A DNA stretch of 64,000 nt from Roseivivax sp. GX 12232 (lineage in GTDB: Bacteria; Pseudomonadota; Alphaproteobacteria; Rhodobacterales; Rhodobacteraceae). The stretch is from contig NZ_JAJSEC010000003.1 of assembly GCF_021272185.1 (NCBI RefSeq), forward strand, positions 62,001-126,000, written 5' to 3'. How positions within the stretch are numbered: the stretch's first letter is position 1; every line of letters begins with the position of its first letter. Below, piece by piece: positions 27,988 to 37,004 of the stretch. Position numbers and translations under genes: made by a program. The notes below the pieces were generated by a model. It was not told where the DNA came from and did no database searches. It was given only the letters and a program-made list of their open reading frames with translations.

Positions 27988-29016
27988 ATGCGCGCCTTCT
28001 TCGACGACCGCCAAAGCCGTCACGACCCGCAAACCTTCCTGGTCGCGGGGATCCTGCAGCCCTCGCCGGAACAGCCCGAGCGGGCGGCGCGGCTGAAGCG
28101 CGGGGCAGAGGCGGCGGGCTGCACCTTCGAGGCCCCCTCGGATCACGGCATGGCGCCGCTCGCAGCGGTGCATGGCGCCGACTACCTGCGCTTTCTCGAG
28201 ACCATCCATACCCGCTGGGCGCGGCTGCCGGGCGCGGGGCCCGAGGTGGTGCCGAACGTGCATCCCGCCAACCGCAGCGACAGCTACCCGGCCTCTCCGG
28301 CGGGGCTCGCGGGCTATCATCAGGCCGATACCGCCTGCCCGATCGGGGCCGAGACCTGGGGCTCGGCCTATTGGTCGGCGCAGACCGCCGTCTCGGCCGC
28401 CCAGGCGCTGGCCCGCGCGCCCGGAGAGGGGCTGGTCTACGCGCTCTGCCGTCCGCCCGGGCACCACGCCTTCGCCGATCTCGCCGGCGGCTTCTGCTTT
28501 CTCAACAATGCCGCCATCGCCGCCGAGGTGCTGCGGTCCGAAGGACGCCGGGTGGCGATCCTCGACGTCGACGTGCACCACGGCAACGGCACCCAGGGCA
28601 TCTTCTACGCGCGCGGCGACGTGCTGACCGTCTCGGTCCACGCCGATCCGGCGGGCTTCTATCCCTTCTACTGGGGCCACGCCCACGAGCGCGGCGAGGG
28701 GGCCGGGCGCGGGGCCAACCTGAACCTGCCGCTGGCGCGCGGGGCGGACGACGCGGCTTTCCTCAAGGCGCTCGAGCGCGGGCTCGCCACGGTCCGGGCC
28801 TTCGGGGCGGATGTGCTGGTGGTGGCGCTGGGGCTCGATGCCCATGAGAGCGATCCGCTGCAGGGCATGGCGGTCACCACCCCGGGCTTCACCCGGATCG
28901 GCGCGGCGCTGGCCGCGGCGGGGCTGCCGATGCTGCTCGTGCAGGAGGGCGGCTATCTCTCCGACGCGCTCGAACACAACCTGACCGCCGCGCTGGAAGG
29001 CGTGCAGGGCGGGTGA
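27988..29016 (+). CDS. Histone deacetylase-family protein (acetylpolyamine amidohydrolase-like)
   Basis: A 342-residue arginase/deacetylase-fold enzyme. Zinc and catalytic motifs are intact: RPPGHHAFADLAGGFCFLNN (His-His charge relay), LDVDVHHGNGTQ (zinc ligands Asp and His), and GLDAHESDPL (zinc Asp). The N-terminus MRAFFDDRQSRHDP matches bacterial acetylpolyamine amidohydrolases (AphA) rather than AcuC. It would remove acetyl groups from acetylated polyamines or another small amine. It is transcribed after a duplicated leader and stands apart from both neighbours. Confidence 0.88.
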   Translation: MRAFFDDRQSRHDPQTFLVAGILQPSPEQPERAARLKRGAEAAGCTFEAPSDHGMAPLAAVHGADYLRFLETIHTRWARLPGAGPEVVPNVHPANRSDSYPASPAGLAGYHQADTACPIGAETWGSAYWSAQTAVSAAQALARAPGEGLVYALCRPPGHHAFADLAGGFCFLNNAAIAAEVLRSEGRRVAILDVDVHHGNGTQGIFYARGDVLTVSVHADPAGFYPFYWGHAHERGEGAGRGANLNLPLARGADDAAFLKALERGLATVRAFGADVLVVALGLDAHESDPLQGMAVTTPGFTRIGAALAAAGLPMLLVQEGGYLSDALEHNLTAALEGVQGG

Positions 29017-29228
29017 GCCGCAAAGCCCTCGCGCCGCGCGCCCAAGCGTGCCGCCCATGCACCGCTTGGCCGGGCGCGCGCGCCCTGCGGGCATACTTTT
29101 GCCGCCGCCCGGCCTAGACTACCCGGAACCCCGCCCGCGTCCCGGGGCGCCGGCCCGTGCGTGTTGTGCCGGTCGCACCCAGGGCGTATAGGCGCGGCAT
29201 GTTGGCGTGGGCATCATAGGCGGCGGCG

Positions 29229-30173
29229 ATGCGGCTATCTCGGACGCAACTCCGCGTGATCCAGATCCTGGTGAGCCTCACCCTGCTCACGCTGCTCTGG
29301 CTCGCGGTGGACGGCCAGCAGGCGCTGCGGATCCTGCGCCGCGCGGACCTGGGCTGGATCGCGCTGGCCTGGCTGGTGATGAGCGCCCAGACCATCCTCT
29401 CGGCGGTGCGCTGGAAGCTGATCGCCGGGCGGCTCGGCCAGGTCTTCGGGCTGAAACACGCGCTGGCGGAATATTACCTCTCGCAATTCGTGAACCAGTC
29501 GCTGCCGGGCGGCATGGTGGGCGACGCGGGCCGGGCCTTCCGGGCCCGCAAGGCGGCGGGGCTCCTGCGCGCGGCCCAGGGCGTCTTCTTCGAGCGGCTG
29601 ACCCAGCAGGCGGGCATCTTCGCGATCTTCGCGGTGACCTATGTGGTGACCACGGTGCAGCCCGGGGGCCTGCGCTGGCCGGTCTGGCTGACCTCGATCA
29701 CTGCGCCCTTCCTGCTGATCTGCCTGGCGCTGCCGGTGCTTCTCTGGTTCGGCTGGCTGCTGCCCGGACCCCAGCGCCGGGCGCTGCAGGACCTCTGGTC
29801 GGCGCTCGAGGCCTCGCTTCTGAAACCGCGCATCCTGGCCTACCAGGTGCCGCTGGCGCTGATCACCGCGGCCTGCAACATCTTCGCCTTCTACGCCTGC
29901 GCCCGCTCCATCGGCACGGAATTGCCGCTCGCTGCGGTGCTGGGGTTGGTGCCGCTCATCCTCTTCATGATGCTGGTGCCGGTGACCGTCTCGGGCTGGG
30001 GCCTGCGCGAGGGCGTGGCCGCGGCGCTTTTCCCGGTGGCGGGCGCCAGCGGCTATTCGGGGCTCGCGGCCTCGATCGCCTTCGGGCTGGTCTTCCTCGC
30101 GGCGGTGCTGCCCGGGGTGCTGCCGATCCTTTTCCGCCGCAAGCGTGTTGAGGAAGACCCGGACCCGACCTAG
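29229..30173 (+). CDS. Flippase-like integral membrane protein (LPG synthase TM region, UPF0104)
   Basis: A 314-residue polytopic protein with about eight hydrophobic segments (VIQILVSLTLLTLLWLAV; WIALAWLVMSAQTIL; IFAIFAVTYVVTTV; FLLICLALPVLLWFG and others) and the family motif FVNQSLPGGMVGDAGRA. It belongs to the lysylphosphatidylglycerol synthase transmembrane family (PF03706) without the soluble transferase domain. Such stand-alone proteins are thought to flip or transfer lipid-linked groups. It is upstream of, and oriented with, a PhoD-like phosphatase gene. Confidence 0.85.
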   Translation: MRLSRTQLRVIQILVSLTLLTLLWLAVDGQQALRILRRADLGWIALAWLVMSAQTILSAVRWKLIAGRLGQVFGLKHALAEYYLSQFVNQSLPGGMVGDAGRAFRARKAAGLLRAAQGVFFERLTQQAGIFAIFAVTYVVTTVQPGGLRWPVWLTSITAPFLLICLALPVLLWFGWLLPGPQRRALQDLWSALEASLLKPRILAYQVPLALITAACNIFAFYACARSIGTELPLAAVLGLVPLILFMMLVPVTVSGWGLREGVAAALFPVAGASGYSGLAASIAFGLVFLAAVLPGVLPILFRRKRVEEDPDPT

Positions 30174-30253
30174 CTGGCAATGCGGCGCCGGGCCCGCGGA
30201 TCCGCCCGGCCGTTGTTCCGCCCGGCGCCCAGCCGGGCTCCGAGGAGTGCCCC

Positions 30254-31669
30254 ATGCCCGTGACCGCCGGCCCCGTCCTGATCTTCCGCGCGCTCGACGA
30301 CAGCGTGCTGCGGCTTGCCGCCCTGGTCCTGACCGACAGCGCCGAGAGCCCGCCGCCCGAGCTCGAGACCGAAGCGGGGCGCGTGGCGCCGCGGCTCCTG
30401 GCCGAGATCGGCGGCGAGGGCGTCTGGCGCTTCGACTTCGCCCTGCCGCGCGGCGGACGGCCGAGTTACAGCTTCGACGGCGTGAGCCACCGCGTCGCCA
30501 CGGATTTCGACGGCGATCTGCGCATCGGCTTCGTCTCCTGCAACGGCGAGGAACACGGCGACCTCGACCGCGACGAGGCCGAGCGCAACGCCATGTGGCG
30601 GCACATGCGCGAGGCGCATCTGCAGTCGCCCTTCCACCTGATCCTGCACGGCGGCGACCAGGTCTATGCCGACGAGGTGACCCGCGGCCACGCGCTGAGC
30701 GAGAGCTGGCCCGAGGACCTCGAGGAGGCCCCGGGCGCCGAGGCCCTCGACGACCTCGAGGACCACCTGCGGCGCGGCTTTCTCGAACGCTACCGGCTGA
30801 CCTACGCCGGGGCGGGCTTTGCCCGGATGGCTGCCGAGGTGCCCGCGCTGATGATCTGGGACGACCACGACATCTGCGACGGCTGGGGCTCGCTAGGCGA
30901 GGAGCTGGCCGCGCATCCGATCGCGCGGCGGCTCTTCCGCGCCGCGCGCGAGGCCTTCCTGCTGTATCAGCAGGCCGCGACCGAGGACGATGTGCCGGCG
31001 CTTTTCCTCGACCCCAAGGGCCGCTCCCTGTCCTTCCGGCGCGACCTGCCCGGGGTCAGCGTGATCGCCCCCGACCTGCGCTCGGAGCGCGGCATGGAGC
31101 GGATCATGGGCCCGGCGGGCTGGCAGGGCTTCGAGACGGCGGCCGAGGCCCCCGAGGAACGCGTCCTCCTGGTCTCCAGCGTGCCGCTTCTGGGGCCCCG
31201 GCTCTCGATCCTCGAGCGGCTGATGAACGCCATCCCGACCATGCAGAAATACGAGGACGACCTGCGCGACCAATGGCAGAGCCGCGCGCATCGCGCCGAA
31301 TGGCAGCGCATGTTGCGCCGGGTCCTGGAGATCGAGGCCGGCGGGTCCGATGTCACCGCGCTTTCGGGCGAGATCCACCTGGCGACCCGCGCCACGCTCG
31401 ACAGCCCGCGCGGCCCGGTGCACCAGCTGGTGGCCTCGGGCATCGCCCATCGCGCCCCGCCCAAGGCCTGGGCCTGGATGCTCGGCACGCTGGCGCGGCT
31501 CGGTGAGGCGCCGCTGCCCGAGCACCCGATCCGCATCGCGCCCCTACCGGGACGTGGCACCAATTACACCGCCGAGCGCAACTACCTGATGCTCGAACGC
31601 GAGGGCGGCGTCTGGTCGGCCCGCTGGGCGCTCGAGGAGAGCGGGGTGACCCCGGCGCTGCCGATCTGA
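30254..31669 (+). CDS. PhoD-like phosphatase/phosphodiesterase
   Basis: A 471-residue metallophosphoesterase of the alkaline phosphatase D type. Motifs seen are IGFVSCNGEE, LHGGDQVYADEV, MIWDDHDICDGWGS, VSSVPLLG and ALSGEIHLATRA, which supply the metal ligands. No signal peptide is visible, so it is probably cytoplasmic, unlike secreted PhoD. Its substrate (phospholipid, teichoic-like polymer or nucleotide) is unknown. GAGGAG precedes the ATG. The gene follows the flippase-like gene by 80 bp and may share a transcript. Confidence 0.87.
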   Translation: MPVTAGPVLIFRALDDSVLRLAALVLTDSAESPPPELETEAGRVAPRLLAEIGGEGVWRFDFALPRGGRPSYSFDGVSHRVATDFDGDLRIGFVSCNGEEHGDLDRDEAERNAMWRHMREAHLQSPFHLILHGGDQVYADEVTRGHALSESWPEDLEEAPGAEALDDLEDHLRRGFLERYRLTYAGAGFARMAAEVPALMIWDDHDICDGWGSLGEELAAHPIARRLFRAAREAFLLYQQAATEDDVPALFLDPKGRSLSFRRDLPGVSVIAPDLRSERGMERIMGPAGWQGFETAAEAPEERVLLVSSVPLLGPRLSILERLMNAIPTMQKYEDDLRDQWQSRAHRAEWQRMLRRVLEIEAGGSDVTALSGEIHLATRATLDSPRGPVHQLVASGIAHRAPPKAWAWMLGTLARLGEAPLPEHPIRIAPLPGRGTNYTAERNYLMLEREGGVWSARWALEESGVTPALPI

Positions 31670-31708
31670 GGGTTGGACTTCAGGGCGGTCGGTTGGTGTT
31701 TTTTGCTG

Positions 31709-31810
31709 GGTCCGGGCCGCCTTCGGCGCCCCGGACCGGGGGAGGGGGCGCTGCCCCCTCTGCGGGCGTGCCGCCCGCATTCACCCCCGAGGTATTTGGA
31801 CAAGCTGAAG
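31709..31810 (+). repeat. Three-hairpin intergenic element with conserved tail
   Basis: Three perfect stem-loops follow each other: GGTCCGGG/CCCGGACC with an inner CGCC-TTC-GGCG (31709-31737), AGGGGGC-GCT-GCCCCCT (31743-31759), and TGCGGGC/GCCCGCA (31761-31779). They are followed by CCCCGAGGTATTTGGACAAG. From memory, this hairpin-plus-GAGGTATTT arrangement is a common intergenic motif in Rhodobacterales genomes; I cannot check this here. It lies between convergent genes (phosphatase and trkH). Confidence 0.6.
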
Positions 31811-31957
31811 CATGGGGTGGGGCGCGTCGGGAGAGGGTGCGGCGCTGTTTTGGGAGCGGTTGCGTGTTGGGGGGGAGCGGCGCTTGTGGAGGGCGGCGGC
31901 GCGCCGTGGTGACGGGGACGCGCCGCTTTTCATGGGTATGCGAAGGGAGGCGGGCGC

Positions 31958-33307
31958 TCAGCCGAGGTAGATCCGGCCTTTGGGGTAGCGCACCCGCACG
32001 GCGCTGTGGGTGGCGAGGAAGAAGCCCAGCGTCAGCGGGCCGACCCGGCCGAGGAACATCACCACCATGATCACCGCGCGCCCGAGGGCGTCGAGCTCTC
32101 CGGTCGCGCCGAGCGAGAGGCCGACGGTGCCGAAGGCCGAGACCACCTCGAAGGCGAGGCTGATGAAGCTGCCCTCATAGGTGATCGAGACCAGGAAGAG
32201 CGCCAGGAAGACGATCAGGATCGAGACCGTGGTCAGCGCCAGGACCTTCATCACCTCTTCGAGGCCGAGGCTGCGCCCGAAGGCATGCAGCTCGGTGCTC
32301 TTGCGGAAAAACGCGATGGTGGCGAGCACCAGCACGATGGCGGTGGTGACCTTGATGCCGCCCGCCGTCGAGGTCGAGCCGCCGCCGACCAGCATGAGCG
32401 TCATGGTCATCAGCGTGGTGGCGTTCTCCATGCCCGCGGTGTCGAGCGTGTTGAAGCCCGCGGTGCGCGGGGTGACCGCCTGGAACCAGCTGGCGAGGAT
32501 CTTCGCGCCGGTGCCCTCGAGCCCGCCGAGGGTCGCGGGGTTGCGCCATTCCAGCGCCGCGAAAAGCGCCCAGGCGGCGAGGATCAGGCAGAGCGTGCCG
32601 TAGAGCATGATCTTGCTGTGCAGGGTCAGCGCCCGCCAGCGCCGGGCCTCGTAGAGATCGGCCAGGACCACGAAGCCCAGCCCGCCGAGGATGAAGAGGA
32701 GCGGGATCACCAGGTTGATCACCGGGTTGCCGACCCAGGGCATCAGCGAGCCGTCGTCGAGCCCGAAGCCCGCGTTGTTGAAGGCCGAGACCGCGTGGAA
32801 GACCGCGTACCAGCCGCCCTGGGCCCAGCCCATCTCGGGCACGAAGACCGTCATCAAGAGGAGCGCGCCGAGGGCCTCGCAGGAGAGCGAGACCACCAGG
32901 ATCACCCGCACCAGGCGCAAAAGGTCGCCGAAGGAGGACTGGTTGAGGTCCTCGCGCAGGACCAGCCGCTGGCCGAGGCCGACCTTCACCCCGATGGCCG
33001 AAAGGACGAAGACCGCGAAGGTCATCAGCCCGAGGCCGCCGAACTGGATCAGAAGCGCGATCACCAGCTGGCCGAAGAAGGTGAAATCCTGGCCCGTGGA
33101 GACCACCACGAGCCCTGTCACCGTGACCGCCGAGGTCGAGGTGAAGAGCGCGTCGTAGAGCCCCACGCCGCCGCTCTGCGAGATCGGCAGCGCCAGGAGC
33201 CCCGCGCCGAGGACGATCACGCAGAGATAAAGCGCCACCAGGAGCATCGGCGGCGAGAGCCGCACGACGCGGTCGAGGAGCCGCGAGCGCATGCCGATGA
33301 GCGCCAT
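31958..33307 (-). CDS. TrkH/KtrB family potassium channel subunit
   Basis: A 449-residue membrane protein with the fourfold pore architecture of Trk/Ktr K+ transporters: pore-like segments TSTSAVTVTGLVVVSTG, FHAVSAFNNAGFGLDDGS, FQAVTPRTAGFNTLDTAGM and SAFGTVGLSLGATG each place a Gly in the selectivity filter. It starts one base after the TGA of the upstream ktrA-like gene, so both are cotranscribed. It takes up K+ together with that regulatory subunit, relevant to osmotic balance. Confidence 0.92.
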   Translation of the reverse strand: MALIGMRSRLLDRVVRLSPPMLLVALYLCVIVLGAGLLALPISQSGGVGLYDALFTSTSAVTVTGLVVVSTGQDFTFFGQLVIALLIQFGGLGLMTFAVFVLSAIGVKVGLGQRLVLREDLNQSSFGDLLRLVRVILVVSLSCEALGALLLMTVFVPEMGWAQGGWYAVFHAVSAFNNAGFGLDDGSLMPWVGNPVINLVIPLLFILGGLGFVVLADLYEARRWRALTLHSKIMLYGTLCLILAAWALFAALEWRNPATLGGLEGTGAKILASWFQAVTPRTAGFNTLDTAGMENATTLMTMTLMLVGGGSTSTAGGIKVTTAIVLVLATIAFFRKSTELHAFGRSLGLEEVMKVLALTTVSILIVFLALFLVSITYEGSFISLAFEVVSAFGTVGLSLGATGELDALGRAVIMVVMFLGRVGPLTLGFFLATHSAVRVRYPKGRIYLG

Positions 33308-33308
33308 G

Positions 33309-33971
33309 TCAGAGGCTCGCCGCGAAGCGCCGCAGGTCGGCGCGCTGGCCGAGCAGCAGCAGCAGGTCGTCGCTCTCGAAGGTGCAGGCCTCGCCGTCCT
33401 GGGCGATGAACTTGGTGCCGCGCATCACGCCGACGCAGCGCAGGTTGAACTTCTCGCCATGCGCCAGGTCGCCGAGGCTCTTGCCTTCGAGGCTCTTGGG
33501 GATGCGGAAGTTCACCACGTAGAAGCCGTTGCCGAGGCTGATGTAGTCGCGGATCAGCGGGTTGTGCAGCACCTGGGCGATGTGCTGGCCGACCTCGACC
33601 TCGGGGTGCACGATCCGGTCGACGCCGAGCCGCGAGAGGATCCGGTGGTGGGTCTTGGTCCGGGCCTTGGCCCAGATCTTGTCGACGCCGACGAGCTTGA
33701 GGTTGATCGCCGAGAGGATCGAGGCCTCGAGATCCGAGCCGAGCGCCACCAGCGCCACGTCGCAATCGCCCATGCCGGCCTCCTTCAGGGCCTGGTCGTC
33801 GCGGGCGTCCACGATCAGCGCCTGGGAGAGCTTGTCGGCATGCGCCGAGACCCGCGTCTCGTTGATGTCGATGCCGATGACCTGGTTGCCGAAGCGGGTG
33901 AGCTCGCGGGCGACGGTGGAGCCGAAATTGCCCAGGCCCACGACGCCGAAGATGCGGGATTTCTCTGCCAT
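33309..33971 (-). CDS. KtrA/TrkA family potassium uptake regulatory protein
   Basis: A 220-residue RCK protein: N-terminal Rossmann domain with VVGLGNFGSTVARELTRFG and the acidic GIDINE that binds nucleotide, followed by a TrkA-C domain (SFNLRCVGVMRGTKF and the terminal hydrophobic segment DDLLLLLGQRADLRRF). It forms the cytosolic gating ring on the KtrB-like pore encoded immediately downstream. The short length (a single RCK module) fits KtrA rather than the double-module TrkA. Confidence 0.92.
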   Translation of the reverse strand: MAEKSRIFGVVGLGNFGSTVARELTRFGNQVIGIDINETRVSAHADKLSQALIVDARDDQALKEAGMGDCDVALVALGSDLEASILSAINLKLVGVDKIWAKARTKTHHRILSRLGVDRIVHPEVEVGQHIAQVLHNPLIRDYISLGNGFYVVNFRIPKSLEGKSLGDLAHGEKFNLRCVGVMRGTKFIAQDGEACTFESDDLLLLLGQRADLRRFAASL

Positions 33972-34077
33972 GATGGAATGCTGTCCTAGCTTGGAAGGCG
34001 GCCCTCGGGCCTGTCCGCGGCTGAGGGTGGCGCGCCCGGGCCCGAAGGCAAGGCGCGGGCACCGCGGGGCGGGTGGC

Positions 34078-34623
34078 TCAGGCCTCGATTTTCTCGAGAT
34101 AGACGGCGGGCACCGTGACGCGGGTCTTTTGGCCCATGAACTCCATCAGGAGCCGGATCCGGTCGTCGTCGCCGAGCGCCTCGATGCGGCTGACCAGCAT
34201 GGCCATCGGGCCGTTGATGACCCGTACGAGGTCACCCTCGGCGAAGGCCGGCACGGTCTCCAGCACCTCGTCGCGGTCGCAGCGCGCCAGGAGGCCCGCC
34301 ATAAAGTCTTGGGGCAGGGGGCGGGGGTGGCGCGGGTCGTCCAGCACCACCCGGGTGAGCCCGCGCGTGGCGTTGAGCTTGCGCCAGTCGGCGCCCGCGG
34401 GGTCGAACTGCACGAAGACATAGCCCGGGAAAAGCGGCCGCGGGCGGCTGGTGAGCTTGCCCGCGCGGCGCGTGGTCTCCATCCGCCGCGGCGCGAAATG
34501 CGCGAAGCCCTGGCGGGCGAGGTTGCGTTCGGCCAGCGTCAGCCCGTTGGGCTTGAGCTGGGCCGCGAACCAGTTCCGGGGATTCTGCGTGTCGCTGTTC
34601 CTGTCCATCGCGTCTGTGTCCAT
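34078..34623 (-). CDS. NusG-like (RfaH-type) antitermination factor
   Basis: A 181-residue protein with an NGN domain (NWFAAQLKPNGLTLAERNLA, then PLFPGYVFVQFDP) and a C-terminal KOW region (FAEGDLVRVINGPMAMLVS). It is a NusG paralogue of the RfaH/UpxY kind, which helps RNA polymerase read through long polysaccharide operons. It follows the Wzc-like kinase directly, as these factors often do. The ATG chosen gives MDTDAMDRN; an internal ATG 15 bases later or a TTG upstream are alternatives, and no strong ribosome site decides. Confidence 0.87.
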   Translation of the reverse strand: MDTDAMDRNSDTQNPRNWFAAQLKPNGLTLAERNLARQGFAHFAPRRMETTRRAGKLTSRPRPLFPGYVFVQFDPAGADWRKLNATRGLTRVVLDDPRHPRPLPQDFMAGLLARCDRDEVLETVPAFAEGDLVRVINGPMAMLVSRIEALGDDDRIRLLMEFMGQKTRVTVPAVYLEKIEA

Positions 34624-34649
34624 GACATCAATCGCAGGGCTTTGGGGCC

Positions 34650-36809
34650 TCAACTGTCGTAGTAGCCCGCGCCATAGGCACCATAAGCGCCGTATTTGCC
34701 GCCGTAGCCGTAGCGCTTCATGCCCTTGTGGTCGATCTGGCTCAGCACCAGGCCGGTGACCGGCACGTTCACGGTGGCGAACTGGCGCATGGCCTCGCTG
34801 ACCTGGGACTTGGTGGTGCGGTCCCAGGCGGTGGTGAAGGCGATGGCGTCGACATGCTGGCCGATCACCCGGGCGTCGGGCACCACGAGCACCGGCGGGG
34901 TGTCGATGATGATCGTGTCGTAGATGCCGCGCATCTTCTCGAGGAACTGCTTGAAACGCTCCGAGGAGAAGACGTCGGCGGCGTTGAGGCTGGACTTGTC
35001 GCCCATCAGCACGTCGACCTTGAGGCGCGGGTCGCGCACCAGCGCGTCCTCGACCGAGGCTTCCTCCATCATCACCGCGACGAGGCCGGGCTGGTTCGCG
35101 GGCACCTCGAAGTATTCCTGGAAGGTCCGGCGGCGGATGTCGGCCTCGATCAGCAGGACCTTGCGGCCGAGGCCGGCGAGGTTATGCGCCAGCGAGATGG
35201 CCTGGGTGGTCTTGCCCTCGCCGGGCAGCGAGGAGGTCGACATGATGAGCTGCGGCGGGTGGTCCACATCCGAGAGCAGCACCGAGGTCCGCAGGTTGCG
35301 GATCGCCTCGGCGGCGGCCGAGGTCGGCTTGTCGTTGAGATACTGGATGAGGCCCTGCCGCTTCTTGATCGGCATCTTGGGGATCTGGCCGAGGATCGTG
35401 CGGCCGGTATGCGCCTCGAGGTCCTCGGCGGTGCGGAAGCCCTGGTGCAGGAACTGCCGGCCCAGCACCACGGCGGCGCCGATCATCAGGCCGAGGATCA
35501 TGGACAGCGCCAGGATCAGCCCCTTGCGCGGCTCGACGTAGCGGCCCGGCGTCGCCTCGGAAAGGACGCGGCTGTCGGCGTTCATCAGCCCGCGCTGGAC
35601 CGTGGCCTCCTTCAGGCGGGCCAGGAAGGTCTCGTAGAGCGTGCGGGTGGTCTCGATCTCGCGGTTGAGCTGTTCGAGCGCCGAGAGGTCCTCGGATTGG
35701 GCCTGAAGCTCGTTCTCCTGGCGCCGCATCGAGGCCTCGAGGGCGGCGGACTGCGAGCGCAGGCGTGCGAGCGTGGTCTCCTGCCGGGAGACCAGCATCT
35801 CGGCACGGTCGAGGAAGCTCTGGCGCGCCTCCGCGTCGCCGGCCTGGGCCTCGGAGCGCAGGCGGGTGAGGATCGGGTCGTCCAACTCCTCGGCCAGAAG
35901 TGCCAGGTCTTCATTCTCGAGCGCGCCGGTCAGCATGGCGACCTCGGCGGCCTGGGCGTCGACATCGGCGCGGGTCTCCTCGAGACGGTTGCGCACGTCG
36001 ATGAGCTGGCGGTTCACCGCCTGCAGCGCCTCGGGGGTGATCAGGTCGGTCTCTGTGCGCAGCTGCTGAAGCCGGTCCTCGCCGTCGTTCAACTCCTGCT
36101 CGAGCTCGGTGACGCGCTCGGAAAGCCAGGTCACCGCGGTCTCCAGGCTGTCGAACTTCGCCTGCACCTGGTCGTCGATATAGACCTCGGCGAGGGTGTT
36201 CACGACCTGCTGGGACTTCGCCCGGCTGGTGGTCGTGGCGGAGACGTTGAAGACATAGGTGTCGCGCTTGACGCTGGCGGAGATGGCGGCGCGGAGGTTC
36301 TCCACGGTCTTGTTGAGGATGTCCTCCTCGGTGAGCGCCTCGCCGGTGTTGGCCGTGGCGCCGGTCAGGCCCGCGACGACCTCCATCACGTTGCCGATCG
36401 AGAAGGCGGGCTCGGGCCGCAGGGCGGCGTTGAACTCCGGGTCATCCAGCAGGTCCAGCCGCTCCACCAGCTGCAGGAGCACATTGCGCGAGAGCAGGAT
36501 CTCGAGCTCGGTGTTCATGCTGGCGTCTTCGGTGGAGACGCCGCTCACGATCGATTCGATGTCGGCGATGGGCGAGGATTGGACCGAGATCGCGACGGTG
36601 GTGGTCGAAGTGTATTTCGGCACCGCCACGACATAGGCGTAATAGGCCCCGATGAAGAGCGCGATGAGCGCCGCGCCCGCCAGCATCAGCTTGCCGCGCC
36701 AAAGCGTGCCGGCCAGTTCCAGAAGGTCGATCTCGTCGTCCTGGTCCGCCGGTTGCGGCGGAGGCGTGACGCTCGGCCTGTTCTGGAATGCGGAGTAGCT
36801 TTTATTCAC
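34650..36809 (-). CDS. Wzc-type polysaccharide tyrosine autokinase (BY-kinase)
   Basis: A 719-residue co-polymerase/kinase. It has a Wzz domain with two membrane segments (LMLAGAALIALFIGAYYAY near residue 45 and LILALSMILGLMIGAAVVLG near 425), a long coiled coil between them, and a C-terminal BY-kinase domain with Walker A (SLPGEGKTTQ, about 527-536), Walker A' (LLIEADIRR) and Walker B (IIIDTPPV). The last 20 residues hold seven tyrosines for autophosphorylation. It controls chain length and export with a Wza partner, presumably the one encoded at 18 kb. GTG start. The rfaH-like gene follows. Confidence 0.94.
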   Translation of the reverse strand: MNKSYSAFQNRPSVTPPPQPADQDDEIDLLELAGTLWRGKLMLAGAALIALFIGAYYAYVVAVPKYTSTTTVAISVQSSPIADIESIVSGVSTEDASMNTELEILLSRNVLLQLVERLDLLDDPEFNAALRPEPAFSIGNVMEVVAGLTGATANTGEALTEEDILNKTVENLRAAISASVKRDTYVFNVSATTTSRAKSQQVVNTLAEVYIDDQVQAKFDSLETAVTWLSERVTELEQELNDGEDRLQQLRTETDLITPEALQAVNRQLIDVRNRLEETRADVDAQAAEVAMLTGALENEDLALLAEELDDPILTRLRSEAQAGDAEARQSFLDRAEMLVSRQETTLARLRSQSAALEASMRRQENELQAQSEDLSALEQLNREIETTRTLYETFLARLKEATVQRGLMNADSRVLSEATPGRYVEPRKGLILALSMILGLMIGAAVVLGRQFLHQGFRTAEDLEAHTGRTILGQIPKMPIKKRQGLIQYLNDKPTSAAAEAIRNLRTSVLLSDVDHPPQLIMSTSSLPGEGKTTQAISLAHNLAGLGRKVLLIEADIRRRTFQEYFEVPANQPGLVAVMMEEASVEDALVRDPRLKVDVLMGDKSSLNAADVFSSERFKQFLEKMRGIYDTIIIDTPPVLVVPDARVIGQHVDAIAFTTAWDRTTKSQVSEAMRQFATVNVPVTGLVLSQIDHKGMKRYGYGGKYGAYGAYGAGYYDS

Positions 36810-36955
36810 GGCGCGCTCTCGAATTTCTGGGGCAAATTCTTTTGCGAAACTTTTATCAGGTGTCGGCTGACAGTGAAGGGCCTAGGGCTGGATTGGGTGC
36901 AGAATAGCAAGAAATCCGGGTGCCAGGTGCGGAATATACACCCCTCACAAACAGA

Positions 36956-36981
36956 AAAGGTGGCCCGGGGGGGCCACCTTT
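36956..36981 (-). terminator. Bidirectional hairpin terminator before the Wzc gene
   Basis: An 11-bp perfect stem (AAAGGTGGCCC with GGGCCACCTTT) with a GGGG tetraloop. On the minus strand it is followed by TTTCTG. It lies 24 bp after the small exported-protein gene and separates it from the Wzc gene. Confidence 0.8.
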
Positions 36982-37004
36982 CAAATCCTGTGCTGATCGG
37001 CCGA

